From the NCBI GenBank assembly GCA_020744425.1, contig JAGMUV010000039.1, positions 248,001 through 312,000 of the forward strand: a stretch of 64,000 bases of DNA, given 5' to 3'. Under the pieces are notes generated by a model. It was given only the letters and a program-made list of their open reading frames with translations, ran no database searches and had not been told where the DNA came from. The position numbers and the translations under genes are program-made. Numbering within the stretch: the first letter of the stretch is position 1; every line of letters starts with the position of its first letter. Below, piece by piece: positions 47,676 to 59,188 of the stretch. This DNA comes from Dactylonectria macrodidyma. Taxonomy: Eukaryota; Ascomycota; Sordariomycetes; Hypocreales; Nectriaceae.

Positions 47676-49657
47676 TTACGCCTTTTTTCTATTGTGATAG
47701 ATGTACCAACAGTAGTCATTGTTACATAACGCGACTTGGCACACACTACACCAATATCTCGTCCCTACCCGGATCTTGTTAGCATCACCCGGCCCCAACG
47801 GCTTCCTCCTTTTCTGACCTTTTGACCTCACTTGACCTTGCCGAAAGCCCTGACAGCATACGCAATCCACAGGGTTCTTCCGACGGACAAGATTATGCTC
47901 AATTGGCCGTGTTTCGGTGCCCTCATCGTCCAATTCCTCCCCTGCGCGATATCTCTTCCTTGACTGACTATCATGACCGTATGTGTTGAATAATGCATTA
48001 TAAATGCACTCTCGCCATTCCCTATGATTCGTATATCGCTTCCAACGTGGCTGCCCGTAACGCTGAAGAAGATAACTGTTAACAAGGGCCACATCTAGGA
48101 GGAAGGTCCAGCAAAGTGCCTGCCAAGCACCGCGGCGTAGGGGATGCCTATACTCATAATATGACCTCAACTGATCACCACGGTCAACATGATTCATTTC
48201 TTCGTTATAAGCAGCAGCGACCGTCGGGATTTGAACTATCTTGACAGCTTCGTCACCAAAGAATTGGCGTATTGGCTTGGCCTCGGGCTTGCGTGACGAC
48301 GGCTTCCTCCTTTGGCGTTCAACTCGCTCATCGTCGGCGCCAGTGAACACGGTTGTCATAAATAACACAAGCTTGTTGTCTTTCCAAGCGATATGGTTGA
48401 CCTAGGGATATAGAATGACGACAGATTAGTAGGGATTTTCAAAGTAAAAGTGTCAGAAATTGGTACCTTATTGTCAGGGGTCGGTATCGCCTTGACCTTG
48501 TTAAATTCGTAGCTTCTCTTGACCTTGCCGTCATTGCCCTTATCCTCTGCCAATTCCTTGTAGATGCCGCTGTTCTTGCGGGCCGTGCCTGTGGCTCCGT
48601 GGCCGTGATTCCGAAGACTGCGGAGGAGACCTGATGACGAGAAGAGGTTATCGATGAAGACATGATATGTCGCTTTTGGCAGTAGATTTGCTAGGGCAAT
48701 GACGACGGCTTGGGTCGGGTTCAAGGCAATGGGCTTCTCTTCCCTGGCTAGCTCTTTCCCTGCGGCCTTGGAAGCGCCCCGGCCCTGAGAACGTGTGGAT
48801 GACTTCTTCGGTGGAAGCTCGATGCCAACGGGGCCATAAGTCGCATCTCTGATGTGCCAAAGCCAGCGAAGAAAGAAGCCCTGTTGGGCGATAACCCAGA
48901 TCTTGAATCCCACTGGTTCTGGCTTGCCCTTGACCGTTGTTTTGGCGTCACATTTCCCCGTATAACCAACCATGCACTCATCCACGGCAAGGTGAGACCC
49001 AGCAGTTAAAAGCTCGGCTGAGACTGCTTGTATGTGGTTAGACCACTCTTCAATGCCTTGGAACACCTCTGGTAGGTGTTCCTCATCGGTCTCATCGATC
49101 TTGGTGTGGTCAAAAGGGCGGAGATGACGGTGGATGAGCTGAAACTTCCAGTAGGGAATGAACTTGATAAATGAGTGTTCTGCGCCTTGTGAACCGGGCT
49201 GAGGGGAACTCCAATAGGTCTTCAACGTCTTTTCTATGTGTATTCCCATATAAATCAGTATTGCAATAAACAGGTAGATCTCTGAGGCATAGGTTCCTTC
49301 CCAAGTTCGCAGACGTGATGTTCGACCCATCGGCTTTTTCCAGCTATCCACCCACTCGTTGGCTTTGAGCCACGAGATCCAGATCTTGGTGTAATGTACC
49401 CATTTCTCAACAAGGGAAATAGGTAGGAAAAGCTGGAATAGCTCGAGAGGCGTTGGAGGCAGCGTATCGATGTGAAATTCGCGCCTTGGAACGTTGAAAG
49501 GTTCAAATTGCGTGCCTCGGTCTTGGGCAGCCGGGAAAACAACTATGCAGGTGGGGTCATTTGGCCACAGCCGATGACTGTGCTTTGCCTTAATAAAGCT
49601 CTTGTCATCATAGGCATTGAGAGCCTGCGCACCCTCGGGAATCAATTGAGTACTCAT
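47676..49657 (-). CDS. piggyBac-type transposase, copy A
   Basis: Exons 49657-48467 and 48401-47676 are joined across a 65-nt intron at the same site as in copy B (K/VNH). The product is 638 aa. Catalytic motifs: HLAVDECMVGYTG, YHVFIDNLFSSSGLL, AWKDNKLVLFMTTV; then NHVDRGDQLRSYYEYRHPLR. The C-terminal zinc region reads CVCCQGFRQGQVRS, CSVCQVALCNNDYCW. It is about as long as B and clearly related to it, more so than to copy 1. The coding region is intact, but the right terminal repeat has been split by the three-gene element, so mobility is doubtful. Confidence 0.92.
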
Positions 49658-50303
49658 TGATGAGATTGAAATGCTTCAGGGGTCTTCCAGTGGTGTTTTG
49701 GGGGGGTTAAAATGACGGATCAAACTTCCGGTACCCCGCTCGTACTCTCGTCATCGCAGGGGTCATGTGGGGCTAAGTACGGAGGTGTACGGAAGTCCAT
49801 AGGGGGCACAGTTCCAAAACCCAATTTGTGGTGTTTTTGGGTAGGGGCACACCCACCGTACGGCCCCGTTTGAAGCATTATCGCTCGATCAAATCGCTTA
49901 GTCATCCAAAGTCAACATGCATTCATCGCCAGCTGGTCACATGCACTCGCCTCATTCTCCTCACAACAGGCTACGAGCCTCTCTTTCTTTTCTTCTTCCT
50001 TCTTCAATCCCAATTTGGAGGTAAAAATAGCCTCCTTTTGCAAAATAACGCCGCTGCAATGCGCTTTGCGTAGGCGTCCAATCTGCTACGATATTGCAGA
50101 GTTGCACGCTACATTTTGATATGCATTTTGCCCATATTAGCGGACCCACGCGCGCCTACGATTTTCCGCAGTACGTACTGTCGCAGGCTAACCGTTGCCG
50201 AGGCAGGAACCCTACAAGCCTTCTAGACCTAATACACCCCATACGCGCCCGTACGTAAGCAAATTCAACAAATTCGACTTCGTACGACTACGGATTGCCC
50301 ATC

Positions 50304-53300
50304 ATGGCCAGCACTCGCAAGAAGGATGACAAGGATAAGGAAAAGGAGGCGGAGAAGGAGAGAAAGCGACTCGAAAAGGAAAAGGAGAAGCAAGACAAAC
50401 TGCTTCATAAGGCTGCTTTTGACCTCCTACGTGAGGATTTTGGAGAGGAAAAATTCAGCAAGCTGCCTAAGGAAGTGCTGGAGATTGACACTCGTACTTT
50501 CACGTACAAGGGTGAACAGCCCTCTGAGAACCCGGATCTTACCGTTTGGGCTCTGATGAATGCCCTGAAGGGTAGCAGCAAGAAGGATTTCGCTGCCATT
50601 GACTCCACCAAGGTTTGTACCTGCAGATCAGCGTACTAGTTCGTCCTAACTCGTATCAGGAAATACGTCTGCTTGAGCTCAACTACAAGACCGACAGCAA
50701 GTCCATGAAGAAGACCGCCCCCGTCCTCAACTTTCGCGGCAGTCAGAATTGTGATGCTATGCTCCGCCACCTATACGGTGACGAACGTAAGGATACGGAG
50801 CGCTGCAACAAGTGCACAGGCCAGAACGGAGCCTTTAACAAGTGTATTGTCTCTGACACTCACCCGCATGCTTGTGCCAATTGCGATTGGAACCGTTCTA
50901 GCCAGGCGTGTTCTCTCAGTAAGTACTTACACTCACGCACCTATCTCTTCGGCTGCTAAAAACCTCCACGAAGTCACGAGCCCCACATGACCCTGCGATG
51001 ACGAGAGTACAAGCGGGGTACCCAAAGTTCCCCTTATGAAGCATTTGCTAGCAAAACACCATACAAATCATTTTGAAGAGAACAATGACTTCCCAATCAA
51101 TTCCTGAAGAGGCGCAGGCACTCAATGCCTTCGACGACAAGAGCTTTATCAAGAAAAAGCACAGCTATCCAGTGGGGCCCAATGAATCCACCCAGGCGCC
51201 GGTTTTTCCGGCCGATACGACCCGCGGCCATAGCTTCGAGCCATTCCACATAGAAGCTCGCGACCTTCACATCAACCAACTGCCCCATACGCCGCTGCAG
51301 CTATTCCAGCTTTTCCTGCCTATTTGGCTCGTTGAGAAATGGATTCACTACAGCAATAGCTGGGTCGCTAGTTTGATCGCAAAGGGCGTAACTGACAGCT
51401 GGAATGACGAGCTGAAGCCAAAGTCAAGGGTTTGGAGCTGGGGGCAAGGGATCACTGTTGCAGATGTATACATATGGTTCGGCATGCTGATTTACATAGG
51501 AATTCATAAGGAAAGAAGGTTCGAAAGCCACTGGAGTACCCCAAAGCTGGGGAAGCAAGGCGCTCTTCACTCTATCCTCAAGTTCATGCCTCTATCGAAG
51601 TTTCAGCTCATCCACCGCTATCTCCGTCCCTTTGACCACACTAAGATTGACGAGACTGCGCCTCTTCCTAAGGTCTTCCAAGCTGCTGAAGAGTGGTCTG
51701 ACCTTATCCAGCAAGTGTCACTCCAGCTTTTTCAACCAGGCACTTATCTCGCTGTAGATGAGTGCATGATCCGCTACACAGGCAAATCAGAAGAGACGGC
51801 TACGTTAAAGAATAAGCCCGTGAAGCTAGGTTTCAAGATATGGGTCGTCGCACAGAAGGGCTTTTTCCTTAGGTGGCTGTGGCACCTTAAGAACGCTAAG
51901 TACGGCGCTGTTGGCATTGAACCCGCGAAGACGAGGGCCTCGAGAGGGCGCGGCAAGAAGCAGGAAGAAGGCAGCGATATAATCCCCCTGAACTCGACTC
52001 AGAGCGTCGTTGTTGCCCTATGTAATCTGCTGCCAAAGCAGACATATCACGTCGTCGTGGATAACCTCTTCTCCTCAGCAGATCTCTTCCGCAGCCTTCG
52101 CACACACGGCCACGGTGCTACAGGCACAGCTCGCCCTAATTGTGGCATCCACAAGGAGCTCAAGGCAGATAAAAAGAGGGATAAGGATAGCGGAAAATCA
52201 GGTTACGAATATAACGAGGTCAAGGTCATTACGACTGCTGACAATCAGGTAGGAAGCCACGATAAGATTCTATGCAAATCTCTTACTAACTTGTCTTCTT
52301 CTTCTCTTTATAGGTCAACCAAATCGCTTGGAAGGACAACGCCCTCGTGCTATTCCTGACAACCGTATTCAAGGGCGATGAGCGTACCTCGCGGAAGAGG
52401 AAGAGGCCGTCAACAGACCATCCACGAGCACGGCCGGTACAGCGTTTTTTTGGTAAGGAAGCCGTGAAGGAAGTCAACATTCCTACCGTGGCAGCTTTCT
52501 ATAACGATGAGATGAATCATGTTGATCGAGGCGATCAACTAAGGGCATATCTAGGCTATGACCACCCCCTTCGCCGCGGCGCTTGGCAGGCTCTTACGTG
52601 GACCTTCCTCTTTGAAGTCATCCTAGTTAATACCTATCTTCTGCAGCTACACGGCCAGCCGGATTGGGCAAAGTATATAGATCAACAAGAGTGGAGGGAG
52701 TGCATTTTTAACGCCTTGTTTAACTTCTATTCTGAAGAAAGCGATTCCAGGAAGCATTACCGGACTGGGGTCGAGCTTGATACTCAAGACCGCCAAAAAT
52801 GCAGTGAACACAGCGATCGGGGCATCAATCATGTCAACCGGGGGGTAAAATCGGATTGCCTAGCTTGTCAGGGCTTTCAACAGGGGCAGCCTAGGTCAAG
52901 GGGCCAGAAAAGAAGCCCCTTAGTGGAGGTAACAGGCAATACGAGGAAGAAGCGCGGCGGGCAGACTTGGTACGGATGTAAGTTGTGCAATGTTGCGATT
53001 TATAACAACCAAAATTGCTGGGACTTCTATCACAGGCCAATTTACTAGGAAAAAGAAGTACCTTTCATTTGGCTCATTTTAATTGGCTCGAGACCCCTGT
53101 CGTGACCACAGTGGAGGTTTTTAGCAGCCGAAGAGATATGCGCTACTAATTAGTAGTAGGCAAGCAAAGCACTAAGCGCAAGGCCGATGACTTCGACTCC
53201 GATAGTGATAGTACGGACCCGATGGAGGACTTTGACCGCAAGACGCTCTTAAAGATGTCCAAGTTCTTTAAGGATGCTGCTGATAAGAAGAAGAGAAAGA

Positions 53301-53329
53301 AGGGGGGCACCCCTTCGAAGAAAGACTAA
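50304..53329 (+). CDS. Coiled-coil and DUF3716-like protein; intron carries piggyBac B
   Basis: Exons 50304-50612, 50660-50918 and 53160-53329 give 245 aa. Intron 1 is 47 nt (GTTTGT...CAG, branch CCTAAC). Intron 2 contains piggyBac B; without it the intron is 46 nt (GTAAGT, branch CTACTAAT, TAG). The protein starts with a K/E-rich coiled coil (residues 5-35). A Cys cluster CNKCTGQNGAFNKC...CANCDWNRSSQAC matches the fungal DUF3716 signature. It ends with an acidic then lysine-rich tail (KRKADDFDSDSDSTDPMEDF; KKKRKKGGTPSKKD), likely nuclear targeting. It is the first gene of the three-gene element and may be an accessory DNA-binding factor for transposition; that is inference. Confidence 0.8.
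50944..53136 (+). mobile_element. piggyBac B, complete, inside an intron
   Basis: 26-bp terminal inverted repeats (50944-50969, 53111-53136) start TCTCTTCGGCTGCTAAAAAC and are flanked by TA (50942-50943, 53137-53138). A second, internal inverted similarity with copy A (CCCCACATGACC...GCGATGACGAGAGTAC) lies just inside the left end. Size 2,193 bp. Confidence 0.92.
51085..53048 (+). CDS. piggyBac-type transposase, copy B
   Basis: Exons 51085-52248 and 52314-53048 with a 65-nt intron (GTAGGA...TATAG) give 632 aa. Motifs: YLAVDECMIRYTGKSEE, YHVVVDNLFSSADLFRSL, AWKDNALVLFLTTVF, NHVDRGDQLRAYLGYDHPLR. The zinc region reads CLACQGFQQGQPRS and CKLCNVAIYNNQNCW. It shares the N-terminus (SIPEEAQALNAFDDKSFIKK) with copy A (LIPEGAQALNAYDDKSFIKA), so both belong to one subfamily. 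No defect is seen; both ends are intact, so it could be mobile. Confidence 0.93.
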
Positions 53330-53867
53330 AGTATATCACTCTTTATAGGAGAATATGAGCTTATACTGACTCTTTTTCTAGTCTACTTAGTCGTCTTCTA
53401 TTACCTCTGTCTTTAAGAATCTAAAGTAAAATTTCATTTTATAATCTGAATAAAAACGCGAATAATATTTCAGCATATGACTGTATGCAATAGCATATAG
53501 AAGCATACAGAGCATTACGATACCTAATTACTGGCTAGGGTCTGAAATGAAATTTACTTTAGTCTGGATTTTTTTTTTATATATAGAAGATGTAAAGTAA
53601 TTATTTACTTTAACATCTGAGGAGTATCGTAGGGTAGAGTCTCGTAGTATATCGTATGATTACTAATGACCACTAGTAGCTTTACCCCTGAATTGCTTAA
53701 TCAGGCTCTAGCTCGAAAATTAAGATTACGCTCTCGTATGGCCACGTATGCGGACATATGAAAAAGATTTTCAGCGCTAGCTATTGAATCCAAAGCTCGA
53801 ATTTTCGATTTTTAGTACGAGGCTGTACTTCTCGCTATGGCCTCATACGAGCCCCGAAGTCAACGCA

Positions 53868-55491
53868 ATGGGCCGCCCTTCGATTGACTTATCTTCATTT
53901 CGCATACAAATTCAACAATGGAAGAATGATGACCATCTCACATACGATCAAATCGTCACACGCCTTAATGAGCATTTCCACGTCAAAGTAGGACGTACGA
54001 CCGTGTATCGCTGCCTCAAAAGTTGGAATGTCTCGATCAAACAATACACCGAAGACTCAGAACACCTTCGTCAGTACATTAAAGACTTATTCTTTAATAA
54101 GGTCTTGAACGATCACTTTATGCTTCTGAAGCTCCATTCTGATGGTTTTATTATCACGAAGACTGGACTTGAACGCATACGCCGGGACCTTGGGCTTTGG
54201 CGCCGTCAAGATCCCGAACAGATATCAGAAAGCCTACGCGAATTGCGCCGTTTCTTTGAAAACGAGTCCGAACAGAGCACTAAGCTTAAAGACTTTGGCC
54301 GTACGTATCTCTACGCAAAGGTCCGTCGAGCTGGACTCGTACTCAGTCGCCGGGCGCTGTACGAAGGCTTTCGTGAGTTTTATCCCGGAAGTATTACCGA
54401 ACGTTGGAATACAATGCGATATCGCCGAGGTGGATGGACAGCCCCTGGCCCTGACTTCATGTGGTCTCTTGATGCCTATGATAAATTGAAGGCTTGGGGC
54501 TTTGAGATTTACGCTTCAATTGACGTATACTCACGGTTTATTACGTGGTTTTATATTGGCATATCAGCCAACACGTCACGGAGTGTTGTTGCGCAATACC
54601 TTTACGTACTTTCAGAACGCCAGACAATGCCCAATATCATCCGTTCGGACCGCGGCCGAGAGACAATTCTAATGGCTGGAGCACATTTCTACCTTTCGAA
54701 AGAACGCGTGCGCGTACAGGATAGTATTCAGCAAGACGTGCGCTTCCAAGACTGTTGGGCCTATGGCAAGAGCACGAATAACCAGAAGATTGAAAGCTGG
54801 TGGCTTCGGCTAAGTCGAGGCAGGGCTAAGTTCTGGCGGGTAAGTATAGGCTAATATCTTTATTTATGATAGCATATTGATGTGTTCTTAGGAGTATTTC
54901 TCTGAAATCACGGGACTTACATATTTCTCGGATGACTCCATACCCGACCGTATTGCGATGCTTTATATCTTTATGCCAATTTTGAGAGAGGAATTCGCCG
55001 ACTTCGTACACATGTGGAATGTGCATTACATTCGTAAACAGCGCAATAGGCCACATGTTGTTCCCGGGCAACCATGGAACCTTTACTTTCAGCCCGAGGC
55101 CCGACAAGTGAGAAGCTGGGCAGAGGTCATCCCTTAGGGACGACTAGATACGCTTCAGAATATCTTCGCAGAAGACCATATTGACCTTGACGCTTACTTA
55201 CCTGAGCATACGATAGCTATTTGCGATCGTATACTCCAAAGCCGTCAAGACCACTCACAAGATCCAGTAGAACGGCCACATCTTTCTACATATCTCTTCT
55301 TACGGCAGCATTTGCAGCAGTATATTATCAATCAAGAATCACCAGCTCTAGAGCTACTATCAACACCTACGGGTGGACTTGACCGCGTACGAGATCATTT
55401 GGCAGCGAATGATATTGATGCCACTACGCTTAATAGGCTCGAAAATGAGATTGGAGAGGAGGTTGATAATATTGACGAGCAGGAGGACTAA
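53868..55491 (+). pseudogene. Integrase-core (rve/IS3-like) DDE transposase with one nonsense codon
   Basis: ATG 53868 (MGRPSIDLSSF); exon 1 to 54839, a 52-nt intron (GTAAGT...TTAG), exon 2 from 54892. In frame there is TAG at 55135-55137, and the same frame continues 117 codons to TAA 55489-55491. An N-terminal helix-turn-helix (TYDQIVTRLNEHFHVKVGRT) precedes the integrase core: FMWSLDAYDKLKAWG (D202), IIRSDRGRETILM (D261) and KSTNNQKIESWW (E309), a complete DDE triad with about 47-residue D-E spacing. It is similar to eukaryotic integrase-core proteins of IS3EU type as I remember them. It presumably moves the three-gene element. If the TAG is real the protein ends after the catalytic core at 405 aa, which might still work. 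Confidence 0.8.
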
Positions 55492-55536
55492 CCATATAAC
55501 CAAATACGTACATAATCGAAGCATTTCGCCCTCAAA

Positions 55537-56673
55537 TTAATCTCTATTCTTATTCTTCCCCCTCCCAGCTCGAAAAGGAAGCTTCTTCTCAGGTGAGCCC
55601 CCCTGTGTTTCTGACTGTTCGATATCGCTCGTAAAAGGATCACTCAGTGCGGCATCGTTCGAAGCTGTATCTGTGACTGTAATACACCCCGCGATAACCT
55701 CATCTTTGACTTGAGTCTTGATGGGGCTTCGAGCTTCGAGCTTCATTGGTGCCAGAGATAGCACTGGGGCTTTGAATTCGTCCTTACTGGTTGATACGCG
55801 CCCTGACTTTGCGGTACGTGGAACCTTGGACTTGACAGGGCTTGGCGTTGACATATCCGAGTCTATATCAGAAGGCCCGTGATCGATAGCCCTTTTGCGG
55901 CCACGTACGGCTCTCAACGGCCTCTGGCAGTCGTCATCAGGTCGGGGTCCCTCGTTGAAGAGCCAAAAAGTGAGATTGGCTGTATTACGTTGCTTTGTAA
56001 CGGTGATATTCCCCTGGCTGAATAGATCTCCTAGCGTAACGGTATTGTACGCTCCACTAGGGAAGTATACGGGTCCAGAAGTAGCGCCAACTGTTGATAC
56101 GGAATGAACGACTTGCCACTCTTTCTCCTTGAGGCGTTCATCGCATTGCTCGACGATGAATCTGATCATTGAGCTATGGGATGAAAACTTACGCCCTAGT
56201 ACGACTTCAACAGATCCAGTACGCTTTCCAGCGTGCCGAATTCCCTTGTACACTGGAATCGTGATGCCTGGGATGCTCTCATCGATGTAGCCGTCACCAA
56301 TCCAGAAGATTGCTGATACTTCGACAACGACTGGGTCCTTGTGGATCCGTGTGGCTGCGATACTGCTCTGCCGGTTCTGTACGGCCATCATAGTCGAAGT
56401 CTGATAGGTGTCAGGCATTGGCACTGTTGTAGAAGAAGTAGTGATTATGCCCCGTGAGGCAGTGTTCTTTGCCGTAGAGGTCCGTTGTGTTGAAGGCGAA
56501 TCAACAGTCAGGTCGATCGAAACAGGGGCTACATTGTGTGAAGCCGTAGGGAGTCGTTGGGCGCAATGCGGGCAATAAAGAGCCCCAGGAAACTTCGTAC
56601 GGATATCCGCATGACGAGTACGTTGTCGTGCTGATGGACAATATTCTGTTTGAGGAGGTGAAGCAGGCTCCAT
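55537..56673 (-). CDS. Zinc-ribbon protein of unknown family (gene 3 of the integrase element)
   Basis: 378 aa from ATG 56673 (MEPASPPQTEYCP). The N-terminus holds a possible zinc ribbon (YCPSARQRTRH...ALYCPHCAQRLP). Then follow a SUMO-interaction-like motif (SIDLTVDSP), a conserved-looking central domain (residues about 105-235: VVVEVSAIFWIGDGYIDESI, GSVEVVLGRKFSSHSSMIRF, FPSGAYNTVTLGDLFSQGNI) and a basic, S/T/P-rich tail with KRAIDH and GRGKNKNRD. I do not recognise the central domain. Convergent with the transposase gene (46 bp apart), within the same terminal repeats, so it is part of the element. A palindrome lies 43 bp upstream. Confidence 0.7.
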   Translation of the reverse strand: MEPASPPQTEYCPSARQRTRHADIRTKFPGALYCPHCAQRLPTASHNVAPVSIDLTVDSPSTQRTSTAKNTASRGIITTSSTTVPMPDTYQTSTMMAVQNRQSSIAATRIHKDPVVVEVSAIFWIGDGYIDESIPGITIPVYKGIRHAGKRTGSVEVVLGRKFSSHSSMIRFIVEQCDERLKEKEWQVVHSVSTVGATSGPVYFPSGAYNTVTLGDLFSQGNITVTKQRNTANLTFWLFNEGPRPDDDCQRPLRAVRGRKRAIDHGPSDIDSDMSTPSPVKSKVPRTAKSGRVSTSKDEFKAPVLSLAPMKLEARSPIKTQVKDEVIAGCITVTDTASNDAALSDPFTSDIEQSETQGGSPEKKLPFRAGRGKNKNRD

Positions 56674-56715
56674 ATTGAAAGAAGGTAGAAAGTTGATAGA
56701 GAGCAGTGAAAGTGT

Positions 56716-56743
56716 GCGTACGAGCTCGTACGAGCTCGTACGC
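56716..56743. promoter_or_regulatory. 28-bp perfect palindrome upstream of gene 3
   Basis: The sequence is built of CGTACGAGCT units and reads the same on both strands (GCGTACGAGCTCGTACGAGC... ). It contains three CGTACG hexamers and lies between gene 3 and the right terminal repeat. It could be a binding site for one of the element's proteins or a hairpin. Function is inferred. Confidence 0.6.
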
Positions 56744-59188
56744 AATCTTATACCCCTTTCACCTTATACTAAATTGGCCCGGCAATGGGCAATGGAAGGT
56801 CCCTTGTACACCGGTAAAGCAATTTTCTCCTTGAAATTACGATACGGGCTCGTATGTGGCTAAACAGAAGGATAAATACACATTGGGGTTAGTCTAGTGA
56901 TAGAAAAAAGAGGGCTGGGGGTTTTGGAACTGTGCCCCCTATGGACTTCCGTAAGGTGTTGTCTTGTGAGCACTCGTGGGATACCAGCGACCGGGATGCT
57001 TGGCATTTATTGGCTAGCATTTACCTCAGCACGCGTCTTTATTGACAATCAGACCTAACACGCGACCACGCGTTTCTGCCACGCGTCAGGGGAGGTACGA
57101 TTGGTACGGACCTTGTTGAGCTGGGCCTACCGGTGGTTGCCTGTCGACACTGGCCATCGTCACCTCTGCTCATTTTCTTTATCACTGTCGAGCCTAGACA
57201 AGACTTACCGCCATGCCTCAACAGCGCCTCCCTTTTGCAAAATGGTCACAACGAAGAGAGTCGTCAATTTCAGTCGACTTTTCAGAGTCTTCCAGCCAGC
57301 AGTTACATGGCCTAGACGAAAGCCAAACGTCCAAATCTCGACCTTACACAGCCTCTACAACCTCCTCCACCAAGCCCAGAACATCATGGGTCTTCTCCCA
57401 TATGCCAGACGAGGAGATAGAGACGAGATACTACAATCAGCGGACCGGAAAAGAAGAGTGGCGGTGCAAACATTGTAACAGAACCTATGCCTGTTCTGGG
57501 GGTACTGCGGCTCCCGCAAAACATCTTATGGACCCTCCTCCTGACGGCCACGGTCTGCCAAAAGGAGCCCCGCGAACAGCTAAAGCGACAACGATACGAA
57601 CGATTCTCGAACAAGCTCGTGCTGTGGCAGAAGAAAATCCCCGCAAACGCCGTCGGCTCAACGATCAATCCGGAGATTCGATCGACCCTGACCAGCTCGA
57701 GGTATTATACGTGAGGTTTATTACAGCCTGCTCTCTCCCATTTCGGCTCGTGGAATGCCCAGAGTTCCGAGCCCTCTTGGCCTACATCAATAACGATATC
57801 GATACTTGGCTTCCAGATACGCACGAGACTATCAGGAAATGGATCATGCGGCAGTACGAAGACCAGAAGGAGAAGGTCAAGCAGCGTATACAGTCGGCGA
57901 AGTCAAGAGTTCACATCAGCTGCGACCTTTGGACTTCTCCCAACTCTTTGGCCATCTTAGGCGTAGTTGGTCACTATGTCACGGAAGACGGTCAGCTCGA
58001 ACACCATATTTTGGCGTTGAAAGACATCGATAGTGAGCATGACGGTTCTCACCTCGCTGAGGCAATTTTGGAAGTGGTTGACGAATGGGGCTTTGCTTCG
58101 AAGCTTGGATATTTCGTGATGGACAATGCTGGCAATAACGATACAATGATGAGATCCCTTTCGCTTGGTCAGTATAACTCACTATTTCTACTGATTGGCC
58201 CTAACATCCCACAGGCCTCCTACGCCGATATGATATCCAATACGACCCCAAGGTTCACCGACTCCGCTGCCAAGGTCATATCATCAACCTCGCCGCCAAA
58301 GCTTTCCTCTTCGTCACCGACAATGAGAAGCTCGAACGCGACGATGCTGGCCTGCATAATGTGACACTAAAGCATATTGAAGCGTGGCGGAAGAAGGGTC
58401 CTCTTGGCAAGCTTCACAACTTCGTCGTTTACATCCAACAGAGTGTTCAGCGCATCCAAAAGTTTCTGGCTATCAGCCACAACCGTAAGCTTGCGCGAGA
58501 CAATGACACAAGATGGAGCTCGTGGTATACCATGTTGAGGGCGGCATTGAATCTTAGAGATGCAATTGACGGCTATTTTAACAAATGGATGGACGCAGAT
58601 TGCGATAGAGACGAGCTCTCTCCAGAGGAGTGGATCATCTTGGAGAAGATCAAGTCCTTCTTAGAGAAGCTGAAGATGACGACCAAGGCTCTCGAGTCAT
58701 CGTTTGCAACACTCGACAATGTCCTCTTGGCGATGGACTTCGTATTGGCACAATTCGAAGCCGGCAAGGAGGCAAGTATCGACGATCCGGTGATGGCACC
58801 GATGCATAACTCGGGCTGGGCCAAGTTGGATAAGTACTATCGCCTTACTGATGAATCGCCTGCGTATGTTGCAGCCATTGTGCTCCACCCTTCGCATAAA
58901 TGGCACTACATCCAGGAGAACTGGAAAAAGGAGTGGGTTGAGCCTTCAGAGAAGTTGATTGAGACACTGTGGAACGAATATAAACCTGTGGAATCACCGC
59001 TTCCTCTCTGCGAGGTCCCATCGACGACCACGAACGAGTTCTTGAATTGGAGGAACAAGCACCTGCAGCCGTCACTTGTCATGGACGAATACGAGCGATA
59101 TTGCAATTCTGAACGGGTTTATGGCTTTACAAGCGCCCTTGCATGGTGGCTAGAGGAGACGCAGCAGAAAACCTACCCGAGCCTGAGC

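Larger units (their letters stand above)
49788..56953. mobile_element. Three-gene transposon with integrase-type DDE transposase
   Basis: 35-bp terminal inverted repeats (49788-49822, 56919-56953) begin TACGGAAGTCCATAGGGGGC. AGGTG flanks both ends (49783-49787, 56954-56958), a 5-bp target duplication confirmed by the restored piggyBac A terminal repeat. Length is 7,166 bp, about 4.97 kb without piggyBac B. It carries a DUF3716-like gene (+), an rve/IS3-like DDE transposase (+) and an unknown zinc-ribbon gene (-). The tetramers TACG/CGTA are unusually frequent throughout. Such multi-gene cut-and-paste elements are uncommon in fungi. Confidence 0.88.
45730..56981 (-). mobile_element. piggyBac A, carrying Fot and the three-gene element
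   Basis: 28-bp terminal inverted repeats (TCCCACGAGTGCTCACAAGA...) lie at 45730-45757 and 56954-56981, each flanked by TA. The right terminal repeat continues correctly (ACGGAGGTG, matching ACCGAGGTG on the left) only if 49788-56953 and one AGGTG are removed. Without its insertions the element is 2,220 bp, close to the two other copies. Its first bases (TCCCA-CGAGTG) resemble copy 1. Confidence 0.88.

Noticed and set aside
49783..49787. TA as the target duplication of the three-gene element
   Set aside because: TA does occur at the outer edge of its termini, but AGGTG on both sides and the restored piggyBac A terminus fit a 5-bp duplication better.
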